This document shows positions 1 through 7,038 of a DNA stretch of 8,436 nt, one piece after another (within the stretch, counting starts at the first letter, position 1; each line of letters starts with the position of its first letter). The position numbers and the translations under genes were made by a program. The notes below the pieces were generated by a model. It had not been told where the DNA came from, did no database searches, and saw only the letters and a program-made list of their open reading frames with translations. Source of the stretch: Bacteroidota bacterium (lineage in GTDB: Bacteria > Bacteroidota > Bacteroidia > Flavobacteriales > Flavobacteriaceae); NCBI GenBank assembly GCA_006227965.1, contig SBFL01000269.1, positions 1 to 8,436 of the forward strand, in the 5' to 3' direction.

Positions 1-348
1 GAAAACTCCTCAGGCAGGAGTAGCGGTTTCAGCAAGGGGGAATCCCTGCCGCGGGTGGAACGGACCAGCACCAGAGACTTCTCCTCAGCCCGGAATGGGT
101 CCGGGAGGGTCGTAAACAGCGATGACAGGGCCAGGTACGGGGCCGCCGAAAATAGCCGCAAGGCCGTAAAACGGTATTCCGGGGTGACAAGCGATCGCAC
201 AGACAGGCGCATGGCGGCCAATAACGGTTCAAAAAACCGCACCTCAGGGGTTCGCAGCCAGGAAAAGCGCAACGGCCGGGCAGGAGCCGCCACTCGCAGT
301 ACAAAAGGCAAACCGGACAGGGCCTCTCAGAGGTCCCGCAGAGAATAG
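1..348 (+). CDS. Partial gene, C-terminal Arg/Ser-rich basic disordered tail
   Basis: This is an open plus frame entering from the left edge and ending in TAG at 346-348. The 115 visible residues contain about 22 Arg and 20 Ser, many Gly, Asn, Ala, Lys and Thr, and only one Leu, so they cannot form a normal globular core. Codon first positions are strongly purine-rich and third positions G/C-rich, as in coding DNA. A terminator facing the same way follows at 382-421, which fits a gene ending here and converging on the flippase gene. Tails of this kind are known at the C-terminus of Bacteroidota DEAD-box RNA helicases and other RNA-binding proteins, where they help bind RNA. That identity is only a guess, because no catalytic domain lies inside the window. 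A competing minus frame is open from 326 to the edge but has no ATG until 212, so I prefer the plus reading. Confidence 0.5.
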   Translation, partial: ENSSGRSSGFSKGESLPRVERTSTRDFSSARNGSGRVVNSDDRARYGAAENSRKAVKRYSGVTSDRTDRRMAANNGSKNRTSGVRSQEKRNGRAGAATRSTKGKPDRASQRSRRE

Positions 349-381
349 AATTAGGTTCGTTTTTAGGTTGGTTAGTTGTTC

Positions 382-421
382 AGACCCCGTGGAGGCAATC
401 GTTTCCCGGGGTCTATTTTTT
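382..421 (+). terminator. Rho-independent terminator, plus strand
   Basis: A perfect 8-bp stem, AGACCCCG (382-389) with CGGGGTCT (407-414), is followed by six T residues at 416-421. The loop side can extend by a few pairs around a bulged T at 390. The T run is on the plus strand only, so this mainly ends transcripts arriving from the left. The hairpin overlaps the stop codon of the minus-strand flippase gene (413-415). Confidence 0.75.
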
Positions 422-1867
422 GAATCGCCTCTGTATCAGTCCGACTAGGTCCTCTGACACCCGGAACCAGATCACACCCCCCAGATAGATTACCGCAATC
501 CCAATGCTTTTTATCATGATATTCATCAGGGGATGGAAAGGCAGGACCACCCAGAAGAAGAGCAGATAGGTCCCAAGGCCCAGCAGTACAACCTTCAGGC
601 TGTCCTTGCTCCAGGGGGTCAGTCCGAACTTCCTTCTCACAAATACGAGCTTTGCCATGTTGTACACAAGAACGGAGCTAAAGGTGGCGAGTGCCGCCCC
701 CGTCAGACCCATGACGGGAATGAGCCAGGCATTCAGAGCAATTGTAAGCAGGGCCAGGAAAACTCCCATGACCAGAAGAGTTACGTAATAGCGTGAATTG
801 TACAATATAGCCGTATTGATCCCGAGGAAGGAATCGAATAGCCGGACCAGCCCCAACAGCAGCACTACCCAAAAGCCCCCCCGGTAATTTTCGGGCAAAA
901 GCTGGTACAGGTCATGGAGATTGAGAAGGATACTGAGGAATATCAGGGTGGAAACCGCAAGCAGGCTCAGTGAACTTCTTTTGTAGAGGTCCCTGAGACC
1001 CTTCTGGTCACCGGAATTCATTAGAGATGCCGTTAGCGGATAAGCGATCTGGTTCATGGACCGGAAAGGCACAATAATCACAGTGGCGATGAACACCGCC
1101 ACCGTATAGTAGGCAACGTTCTCGATCTGTATATACTGATTGATCATGAACCGGTCTATTTCCAGGAGGACGACGGAAATGGAGCCACCGAGGATAATCA
1201 GGCTTGAATACTTCAGTATCCCGGCCGTGCCCTGCGGAAGTTTCCGGCTAAACCGAAGGGGCTGATGGCTCAGGGCGTAGAGTGCCATAAGCAGGGTTCG
1301 AACGCCGTACAGCAGGACCAGCCAGTTCAGGAAAGTCCTCTCGGTAAGGATCCCATAAAACAACAGCAATAAAAGGAGGCTCACCCCTGCCCTGACAAAG
1401 ACTTCCTTGAGAAACGTTCCCAGGCCGGATTTCAGGCAAACCTTGCTCCAGGCAAAGAAGATCTCAAAATAGGCCATAAAAAAGCCTATGGCGAAAATGT
1501 GCCAGACGTAGTCTGAGACAATGGCGTTCTTGCGGGCCAGGAATTCGCCAATGGCCGTATTGGCCAGGTAACTGAAGGCCCCCAGGGGCAGGATGATCAG
1601 CAATGGGAAGAGAAAAGTAAGGGTCAGAAAGCCCTGCAGGTCCTTACGGTCCCTGAAGCCCGAATAATACTTCACCAGCGTATTGGGGATCCCAAAAGAC
1701 ATAACGGGCATCAAAAGGGCGGCTGTGGAGAGCAGGACCCCTACCAGGCCATAATAGGCCTCCGACATGAACCGGGTATAGAGCAAAAGGGTGTTTATGG
1801 CACCAAGGCCAAACCCCATATAGGTAATTACCGTATTCGCTATGGATTGTCGAAGTACTAGGCCCAT
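413..1867 (-). CDS. Wzx-like flippase, polysaccharide biosynthesis protein (MOP superfamily)
   Basis: This 484-residue protein is almost entirely hydrophobic segments, about 12 to 14 predicted helices, separated by short basic loops such as FRDRKD (about 71-76) and RRKFG. The N-terminal region, with RQSIANT near residue 6, followed by a glycine-rich first helix and YYGLVG, is typical of flavobacterial polysaccharide biosynthesis proteins. Members of this superfamily (Wzx, MurJ, MATE) move lipid-linked sugars or other amphipathic substrates across the inner membrane. Here it probably flips a lipid-linked glycan made with the neighbouring glycosyltransferase; that substrate is inferred. It is the last gene of the minus operon. 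Its ATG at 1865-1867 lies inside the end of the glycosyltransferase gene (10-base overlap), so translation is probably coupled. The length is normal for the family and I see no disruption. Confidence 0.88.
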   Translation of the reverse strand: MGLVLRQSIANTVITYMGFGLGAINTLLLYTRFMSEAYYGLVGVLLSTAALLMPVMSFGIPNTLVKYYSGFRDRKDLQGFLTLTFLFPLLIILPLGAFSYLANTAIGEFLARKNAIVSDYVWHIFAIGFFMAYFEIFFAWSKVCLKSGLGTFLKEVFVRAGVSLLLLLLFYGILTERTFLNWLVLLYGVRTLLMALYALSHQPLRFSRKLPQGTAGILKYSSLIILGGSISVVLLEIDRFMINQYIQIENVAYYTVAVFIATVIIVPFRSMNQIAYPLTASLMNSGDQKGLRDLYKRSSLSLLAVSTLIFLSILLNLHDLYQLLPENYRGGFWVVLLLGLVRLFDSFLGINTAILYNSRYYVTLLVMGVFLALLTIALNAWLIPVMGLTGAALATFSSVLVYNMAKLVFVRRKFGLTPWSKDSLKVVLLGLGTYLLFFWVVLPFHPLMNIMIKSIGIAVIYLGGVIWFRVSEDLVGLIQRRFKK

Positions 1868-3138
1868 AGGATGTCCTTTACGAAACGTTCTGTCAGGGCT
1901 CGTCGGTGGAATTGAGAAACGCCTTTGCCCTTGACCTCAAGGATCCCCTGCTTGTATGCCCGGTACCATTCCAGAATTTTGGATTCGATGGCCTCCTGGT
2001 CCCCGTATTCAAAAGATGCCCCGCATTCACAACCCTCCACTATCTCCCCTGCTTCCCACCCTTTTGGTCCTATGGCCAGGACGGGGCGGGAAGCAGCCAT
2101 GTATTCAAACAGCTTCCCGGGAATAATGCCCCTGGTCTGGTCGGCGTTTATTTCCAGCAATAGCAACACCTGCGCCTGCCTCTGTTTTTCAAGGGCACGG
2201 CCATGAGGCACGTAACGGGATCGTTTCAGGAAGGGCTCCAGGTCATTTTCCCGTATGCTATCAAGTACCCCCTCGCTGACCAATCCGGTTAGTTCGATTT
2301 CGAGATCATTCCTGAAATCCCCGTTTTTATCCACGAGGTTTTTAAGTGCCTTCCAAAGGGCAATGGGGTTGCGTCCGCTCAACAGGCTTCCAATATGGGC
2401 GAGGCGGAAGTTGCCCGCAGGCTGTCCTTTGCGGTTTCGGGCTCCGGAGTACCCGTTGGTAATCACGTGGATGGGGCGGTCGGTGATCTGCCGGAATTCA
2501 TCCCGGGTACGGCCGCTGGTGGTTATAAGTGTATCTGCTTCCCGCAGCACCATGGCCTCCAGTTTCTTGTGTTTGTATTGTGCCCGCTTGCCAGGGTACA
2601 GGGCTTCATGGTATCCGATTGAAGTCCAGGGGTCCCTGAAATCTGCCGCCCAGCGGACCCCAGTAGACTGCTTTAGTCGCAGGCCTATCAGGTGCATGCT
2701 GTGTGGAGGCCCCGTGGTAATAACCATTGTAATCCCCTCCGCTGCAATCAGGGGTTTGAGAAATCTTACGGAGGGGCGTACCCAAAAAATACGGGCATCC
2801 AGAATAAAAAAATTGCCCCGGATCCAGCGCATCCCCCTCTCTGTGAGGGAAGGTTTCTCCCGATCGAGGATTCCTGAACTGATGCGTCTGGTTCCCTTCC
2901 GGCTGATGAAGCCGGCAAGCCCGTGAGGTTCCCATATTTTTTTCCGGATTACGGTTATTTCCGAAGGAACCTGGGATTCAAGCCCGGGGTCCACAATGGG
3001 ATAATGCGGATTTTTCGGCGTATAGATTACCGGCTGGACGTCAAATTCCCTCAGATAGGATGCGAAATACAACCAGCGTTGTACCCCGGGCCCGCCTGCC
3101 GGGGGCCAGTAATACGTTACTATGAGTACCTTATGCAT
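1858..3138 (-). CDS. GT-B fold glycosyltransferase, GT4-like
   Basis: This is a 426-residue soluble protein without signal peptide or membrane helix. The N-terminal Rossmann half starts MHKVLIVTYYWPPAGGPGVQ, the glycine-rich opening common in GT4-like enzymes. It continues with TTGPPHS (141-147) and ADFRDPWT (165-172), a motif typical of this Bacteroidota subgroup. TNGYS (227-231) marks the interdomain region and LAHIGSL (246-252) the start of the C-terminal donor-binding half. IIPGKLFEYMAASRPVLAIG (338-357) is the nucleotide-sugar binding region, with Glu345 in the place of the conserved GT4 glutamate. It probably transfers a sugar from a nucleotide donor onto a lipid-linked acceptor on the cytoplasmic face. 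Donor and acceptor cannot be read from sequence. It starts 9 bases after the YfhO gene and overlaps the flippase gene, which supports a shared role in surface glycan assembly. Confidence 0.88.
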   Translation of the reverse strand: MHKVLIVTYYWPPAGGPGVQRWLYFASYLREFDVQPVIYTPKNPHYPIVDPGLESQVPSEITVIRKKIWEPHGLAGFISRKGTRRISSGILDREKPSLTERGMRWIRGNFFILDARIFWVRPSVRFLKPLIAAEGITMVITTGPPHSMHLIGLRLKQSTGVRWAADFRDPWTSIGYHEALYPGKRAQYKHKKLEAMVLREADTLITTSGRTRDEFRQITDRPIHVITNGYSGARNRKGQPAGNFRLAHIGSLLSGRNPIALWKALKNLVDKNGDFRNDLEIELTGLVSEGVLDSIRENDLEPFLKRSRYVPHGRALEKQRQAQVLLLLEINADQTRGIIPGKLFEYMAASRPVLAIGPKGWEAGEIVEGCECGASFEYGDQEAIESKILEWYRAYKQGILEVKGKGVSQFHRRALTERFVKDILWA

Positions 3139-3147
3139 CTTCTGCGC

Positions 3148-5577
3148 TTAGTTCGGCTCCCGCTTGCGGAACAACTGGAAGCCAGCCCCTGCCAGCAACA
3201 ACACGCCAAGAACAAGGGAGCTTACCAGGCTGATCCTGCTACCCTTGCGGATCACCTCGGGTTCAAATCTGAAAATGACGGTATGGGTACCGGAAGGAAG
3301 GATCATCCCCCTGAGGGTATAGTTCACCCGGAAATGCGGGGCGGGGTTTCCATCGATATAGGCCTGCCATCCAAAGGGATAGTACATTTCAGAAAAAACA
3401 GCCAGCCCCTCCCCGGGATTTTCAGAACGGTAGACCAGTTCGTTGGCCTTATAGGAAAGTAGGGCTATCCGGGCCGTAGAATCCACCTCAGCCTGGCCCG
3501 GCGAAACATCGCTGACCTCACTGATGTTCAGTACGGCTTCCCGCTCAGGCAGGATCGTATCGAGGGCCCTGATGGCCTGATCGGCGGAGGATACCGGGAC
3601 CCATGCTTCCACGAACCAGGCATTCCCGAGTGCTTCAGGATTTAGGGAGACCCGGGTATTTCCTTCGGCATCCGATTGGATGACATACTTTGTGTTAAGC
3701 ATGTTGAGGACCTTCCGATTGTTTTTATAAACATGGAACTCAAACAAATCCTGCAGACGGCGGGGTTTGGCAGCGTGATAGCCGCCCAGGGAATTATGGA
3801 AATAGGAAGTCCGGGCCCCGTTGAGGCCTTCGTCCACGTTCAATACCCTGAAAACACTTGAATCATTAAGTATCTGTCGGTCTGCCTGGGTAATGGCAAA
3901 GGTATTGTCCAACCGTTTTTTGGAAACAAAATCTTCCTTGTTGACGTACCGCTGGTCTACCCCTACCAGGTCCACCACCAAAAGCAGGCCGATTCCGAGA
4001 ATCACCCATCGGAAGGTCAGGCGTTCTTTCAGGTTCAGCCACAGAACCCCGGCTGCAAGGACAATAAAAATCAGTGTCCGGACGGTATCCTCTATATAGA
4101 CCAATTCCCGGTCCCGACGGATGAGCCCTACGAGTTCCTCTCCGTAATAGCGCTTGAGAATTTCATCGCTGCCCCCCGCAAAATCAAAAGTGGATTTTAA
4201 AAGCAGCAACACCACGCCAAGGCCCAGCATACCGAAAAAGCTGTAGAGGAGTGCCCTGTGTTTGGTCGTTTGTTCTATAGAGGGATTACCCCATGCCCTC
4301 AGGGCCAGTACCGCCAGGATGGGTGCACAGAGTTCCAGGAGTATCTGTACGGAGGAAACCGCCCTGAACTTGTCATAAAGCGGGAAGTAGTCGATCATAA
4401 GGTCTGTCAGCAGCGGAAAGTTCTTTCCCCAGGATAAAAGCAGGGCAAGAAGGGAGGCTCCGGCAAGCCACCATTTTGAGCGCCCCCTGACCAAAAGCAA
4501 TCCCAGCAGGAAAAGGAACAGCACTACGGCCCCAATATACGGAGGAGCTGCAACTATGGGCTGATCCCCCCAGTAGAGCTGGAGGTTGTTGCTGAAATCG
4601 AGAGCCTGGGACCTGGGAATACCCTGGTCAACCAGGTAGCGGTACGTCCTTGAATCCTCCCCGAGCTGTTCCACAGAACCACCTCCAAATAACCTGGGAA
4701 CCAGCAAATTAAGGGACTCCAATATCCCATAGCTATACTGGGTGATGTACTCCCTGTCCAGTCCGTCCAGGTTGGTTTTCGGGCTGCCATCCGGATTGAT
4801 GGTCAGTACGGAAGGACCCCTGGTACTCCATTGGGCGTATTCGCGCGTGGCCATCAGGGATGTGGCATTGACCGCTATCCCCAGGCCCACCGCCACAAGG
4901 AGCAAGCCCACGGATCCGAAATAATGCTTCAGCCGTTTTTTCCGGACCGCATCGACCAGGTAAGCAACTCCCAGGATGCCTACAAGGAGCATAAAATAGT
5001 AGGTCATCTGAAAGTGGTTGGCCTGTATTTCCAGGGCCATAGCCAATGCGGTAAGCAAAAACCCCCACAGGTATTTTTTGCGGAAGGTGAGGATAATACC
5101 GCCCAGGACCATGGGCAAATACCCCAATGCATGGGCTTTCGCGTTGTGACCAACCCCAAGGATTATTATTAGGTACGTGGAAAAACCAAAGGCCAGAGCC
5201 CCCAGAATCGCGAGGCGGTAGTCCACCTTCATGCAGCCCATCAGGATATAAAAACCTAGAAAATACAAAAAGAGATAATCCGCCGGGCGCGGCAAAAAGC
5301 GAATCCCCTGGTCCAGTTTTTTTACATAGTTGTGCGGATACCGGGCCCCGAGCTGGTAGGTAGGCATGCCACCAAATGCGCTGTTGGTCCAGTAGGGTTC
5401 CGCTTCGAATTGTCTGCGGAATTCCTCCTGTTGCTGTGCCATGCCCCTATATTGCACAATGTCGGACTGGTAGATAACCTTGCCCTGAAGTACCGGGTTA
5501 AAGTATAGAAGGGCTACCAGGGCAAAAAAAGCAATCGCAAAAAAATGGGTGATGAAATTCCTGAATCCTGATTTCAT
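3148..5577 (-). CDS. YfhO-family multi-membrane protein, putative GT-C glycosyltransferase
   Basis: This 809-residue protein has a first helix at about 11-29, then a loop with Asp39 (SDIVQ) and WTNSAFGGMPTYQ (63-75). Further helices lie between about 100 and 240, 345 and 460, and 500 and 540. A soluble region of about 230 residues (545-775) follows, then one last helix (about 783-800) and a basic end. GHNAKAHALGYLPM (143-156), KFRAVSS (403-409) and NMLNTKY (625-631) are typical of flavobacterial YfhO proteins. In the GT-C superfamily an acidic residue in the first outer loop is catalytic, so Asp39 is the candidate (inference). In Bacillus subtilis, YfhO is linked to glycosylation of lipoteichoic acid. 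The Bacteroidota substrate is unknown, and this lineage has no lipoteichoic acid. The start is ATG at 5575-5577, 18 bases after the DUF4834 gene, with no Shine-Dalgarno. Confidence 0.88.
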   Translation of the reverse strand: MKSGFRNFITHFFAIAFFALVALLYFNPVLQGKVIYQSDIVQYRGMAQQQEEFRRQFEAEPYWTNSAFGGMPTYQLGARYPHNYVKKLDQGIRFLPRPADYLFLYFLGFYILMGCMKVDYRLAILGALAFGFSTYLIIILGVGHNAKAHALGYLPMVLGGIILTFRKKYLWGFLLTALAMALEIQANHFQMTYYFMLLVGILGVAYLVDAVRKKRLKHYFGSVGLLLVAVGLGIAVNATSLMATREYAQWSTRGPSVLTINPDGSPKTNLDGLDREYITQYSYGILESLNLLVPRLFGGGSVEQLGEDSRTYRYLVDQGIPRSQALDFSNNLQLYWGDQPIVAAPPYIGAVVLFLFLLGLLLVRGRSKWWLAGASLLALLLSWGKNFPLLTDLMIDYFPLYDKFRAVSSVQILLELCAPILAVLALRAWGNPSIEQTTKHRALLYSFFGMLGLGVVLLLLKSTFDFAGGSDEILKRYYGEELVGLIRRDRELVYIEDTVRTLIFIVLAAGVLWLNLKERLTFRWVILGIGLLLVVDLVGVDQRYVNKEDFVSKKRLDNTFAITQADRQILNDSSVFRVLNVDEGLNGARTSYFHNSLGGYHAAKPRRLQDLFEFHVYKNNRKVLNMLNTKYVIQSDAEGNTRVSLNPEALGNAWFVEAWVPVSSADQAIRALDTILPEREAVLNISEVSDVSPGQAEVDSTARIALLSYKANELVYRSENPGEGLAVFSEMYYPFGWQAYIDGNPAPHFRVNYTLRGMILPSGTHTVIFRFEPEVIRKGSRISLVSSLVLGVLLLAGAGFQLFRKREPN

Positions 5578-5595
5578 AGGGGAACTGAAGTGGGT

Positions 5596-5856
5596 TTATT
5601 CGATTTCCTCAAATTCGATGTACTCGCCTACTTTCTTCCCGGAGGATTTCCTGGCAGGAGGCTTTTTGTCAATGGTAACCTCCCCTTCCCTGCCTACAAA
5701 ACTCGATTCACCTCCCGGCCCTGACGCGGCCCGCCGGAACATTTCCTCAGTTTTTTTTTGTGCATAATCACGAAGCCAGGGACGCAGCAAACGGCTTATG
5801 AGCTTGAGCACATAATACCCCAGCAGGATCCAAAAAATCGTTCGCAAAACTCCCAT
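5596..5856 (-). CDS. DUF4834-like small membrane protein
   Basis: This 86-residue protein has one N-terminal membrane helix (about 3-21), a basic and amphipathic stretch, a flexible Gly/Ser/Pro part, and the conserved end GEVTIDKKP ... VGEYIEFEEIE. That architecture and ending match the flavobacterial DUF4834 family, whose function is unknown. I chose ATG at 5854-5856 because family members begin at this MG-(L/V)-L-(R/K)-T point. A TTG three codons upstream (5865) would add only MDI and lies close to the predicted promoter. It is the first gene of the minus operon, so a role beside YfhO in the envelope is possible but unproven. Its coding strand has a run of nine A residues (5751-5759) around the QKK codons, where a slip of one base either way would truncate the protein. 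Confidence 0.8.
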   Translation of the reverse strand: MGVLRTIFWILLGYYVLKLISRLLRPWLRDYAQKKTEEMFRRAASGPGGESSFVGREGEVTIDKKPPARKSSGKKVGEYIEFEEIE

Positions 5857-5927
5857 TATATCCAATCTGTATATATCAAAATTACGATTCCCGCGTTGTA
5901 TAAGCAGTACAAATGTCCTAAAATATT
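5857..5927. other. Divergent intergenic promoter region
   Basis: This is 71 A/T-rich bases between the divergent DUF4834 gene (minus) and the outer-membrane protein gene (plus). It holds the -7 element at 5877-5884 for the minus side. For the plus side I see only a TTG at about 5896-5898 with a poor TAAAATAT match 20 bases later, overlapping the proposed start. No clear operator or hairpin is visible. Confidence 0.55.
5877..5884 (-). promoter_or_regulatory. Bacteroidota-type -7 promoter element of the minus operon
   Basis: On the minus strand this reads TAATTTTG, a full match to the Bacteroidota -7 consensus TAnnTTTG. It ends 20 bases before the ATG of the DUF4834 gene, implying a short leader. 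The nearest upstream TTG is about 25 bases away, longer than the usual 17-23 spacing, so the -33 half is weak. It would drive the four-gene operon. Confidence 0.5.
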
Positions 5928-6953
5928 ATGAAAATGGCTGTTTCCCCTAAATACATCGATTGGAAAATGCCCCGTTTACTGCTGCTTGTCCTGCTGGTTT
6001 TTCCCTGTTTATCTGCCTGGTCACAGTATACTGACGTGATCAACTCCAACCGCCCGGGAGAGTCTGTAAGTGCCTATGCCGTGGGAACCGGGGTCCTGCA
6101 GCTTGAATCAGGGCTTTTTTACGAACAGCAGGATCACTCGGTGCTGGATACGGAGTCCGGGATTTTCGGACTTTCCCTGGCCCTGCGGTACGGTCTGCTC
6201 CTGGAAACCCTGGAACTCCACTATGAAGGTGCCTACCAAAGCCAGGATATTACCTATAATCTCTCCGGGACAGAGGAACGCCTCAGCGATTTCGGGAGGA
6301 ACCGGCTAGGCCTTAAATTTCTGGTGTTTGACCCTTACAAGGATCCGAAGCGCAACAAACCCAATGTGTACAGCTGGAGGGCCGACAACGTTTTCCAGCT
6401 TCGCAACCTCATACCCGCAGTTTCGGTGTATGCAGGGGCCAATTTTGTGCTGGGAGATAACCCCTTCTATCCGGAAGACCCGGCATTTTCGCCGAGGGCT
6501 ATGATTGCCACACAAAGCCGGCTGACCCCTCGTTTCGTCCTTATCACCAATATTGCCTATGACCGGATCGGAACGGATTACCCTGAATGGAGCTACCTGA
6601 TCTCCCTGACCCATGCTTTTCGGAACCCTCGCTGGAGTGTCTTCGTTGAAAACCAGGGTATTGACAGCGACCGTTATTCGGATGTACTGCTTCGCAGCGG
6701 AATCGCTTACCTGCTCAGCAAGAACTTCCAGGCCGACCTCTTGTTGGGGGCCAGCTTCAAGAATACTCCCAGCCGGATCTTTATCGGTGCAGGTGCCTCC
6801 TACCGACTGGACAACCATCAGGACAAACTCAAGCCCATAGAAGATCAGGATCCCCGGTTGGGCCGCAATTCCATGAGTGGCAAGGGCGGGGGGAAATCCC
6901 GGAAAGACCGCAAAAGGAATCGCAAACAGGAAAAGGTGGAAATTGACAGGTGA
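5928..6953 (+). CDS. Exported MetA-pathway-like outer-membrane beta-barrel protein (putative transporter)
   Basis: This 341-residue protein has a signal peptide: a hydrophobic core of Leu/Val at 17-29, then AWS before QYTD, so signal peptidase I cleavage probably falls after Ser32. The mature start, with VINSNRPGES, followed by alternating polar/hydrophobic strands (LQLESGLFYEQQ, GLSLALRYGLLLE, RLGLKFLVF, QADLLLGASF, IFIGAGASY), resembles the flavobacterial proteins annotated as transporter or phenol MetA-pathway-like. These are probably small outer-membrane barrels of unknown cargo. After the last strand (about residue 292) comes a charged tail of 49 residues, SGKGGGKSRKDRKRNRKQEK and its flanks, unlike the aromatic-ending last strand of most barrels. 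ATG at 5928 is used here. ATG at 5967 (MPRLLL) would give a shorter, classical signal peptide and cannot be excluded. Confidence 0.72.
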   Translation: MKMAVSPKYIDWKMPRLLLLVLLVFPCLSAWSQYTDVINSNRPGESVSAYAVGTGVLQLESGLFYEQQDHSVLDTESGIFGLSLALRYGLLLETLELHYEGAYQSQDITYNLSGTEERLSDFGRNRLGLKFLVFDPYKDPKRNKPNVYSWRADNVFQLRNLIPAVSVYAGANFVLGDNPFYPEDPAFSPRAMIATQSRLTPRFVLITNIAYDRIGTDYPEWSYLISLTHAFRNPRWSVFVENQGIDSDRYSDVLLRSGIAYLLSKNFQADLLLGASFKNTPSRIFIGAGASYRLDNHQDKLKPIEDQDPRLGRNSMSGKGGGKSRKDRKRNRKQEKVEIDR

Positions 6954-7038
6954 CTTTTAGCTCCCAATGCTGATTTAAGAGGCATTCCCTTCATTCTGTT
7001 CCCAATAATGCCTAATATTGGGCGAGATTTGCAGTATC
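6954..7038. promoter_or_regulatory. Intergenic region with inverted repeats and a weak -7 element
   Basis: This is 85 bases between two plus-strand genes. CCCAATA (7001-7007) pairs with TATTGGG (7016-7022) around an 8-base loop. GGCATT (6981-6986) is repeated inverted as AATGCC (7007-7012), and AATGC (6966-6970) also pairs with GCATT (6982-6986). No T run follows, so none looks like a terminator. TAATATTG (7013-7020) matches TAnnTTTG at five of six fixed bases, 18 bases before the ATG at 7039, and sits in the 3' arm of the repeat. It may be a promoter with an operator, or a chance arrangement. Confidence 0.35.

Noticed and set aside
29..304. Cys-rich minus-strand frame starting at a TTG
   Set aside because: Its many Cys, Trp and Pro residues without pattern, and its rare start, mark it as an out-of-frame reading.
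1..326. Minus-strand open frame rich in Leu, Arg and Pro running off the left edge
   Set aside because: It has no ATG until 212 and no -7 element before it, and the plus-strand terminator downstream supports the opposite strand. It remains a weak alternative.
2255..2926. A 223-codon plus-strand frame inside the glycosyltransferase gene
   Set aside because: It lies opposite the conserved N-terminal half of the glycosyltransferase, is rich in Arg, Ser and Pro, and has no known motif or promoter.
413..5856. Considered as a full O-antigen or capsule cluster
   Set aside because: Only one glycosyltransferase is present, with no polymerase, chain-length regulator, sugar-nucleotide synthesis genes or low-GC signature, so it looks like a core-genome module rather than a transferred cluster.
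7001..7022. Inverted repeat considered as terminator of the outer-membrane protein gene
   Set aside because: The stem is A/T-rich with only 7 bp and no T run follows; it fits better as a promoter-region element.
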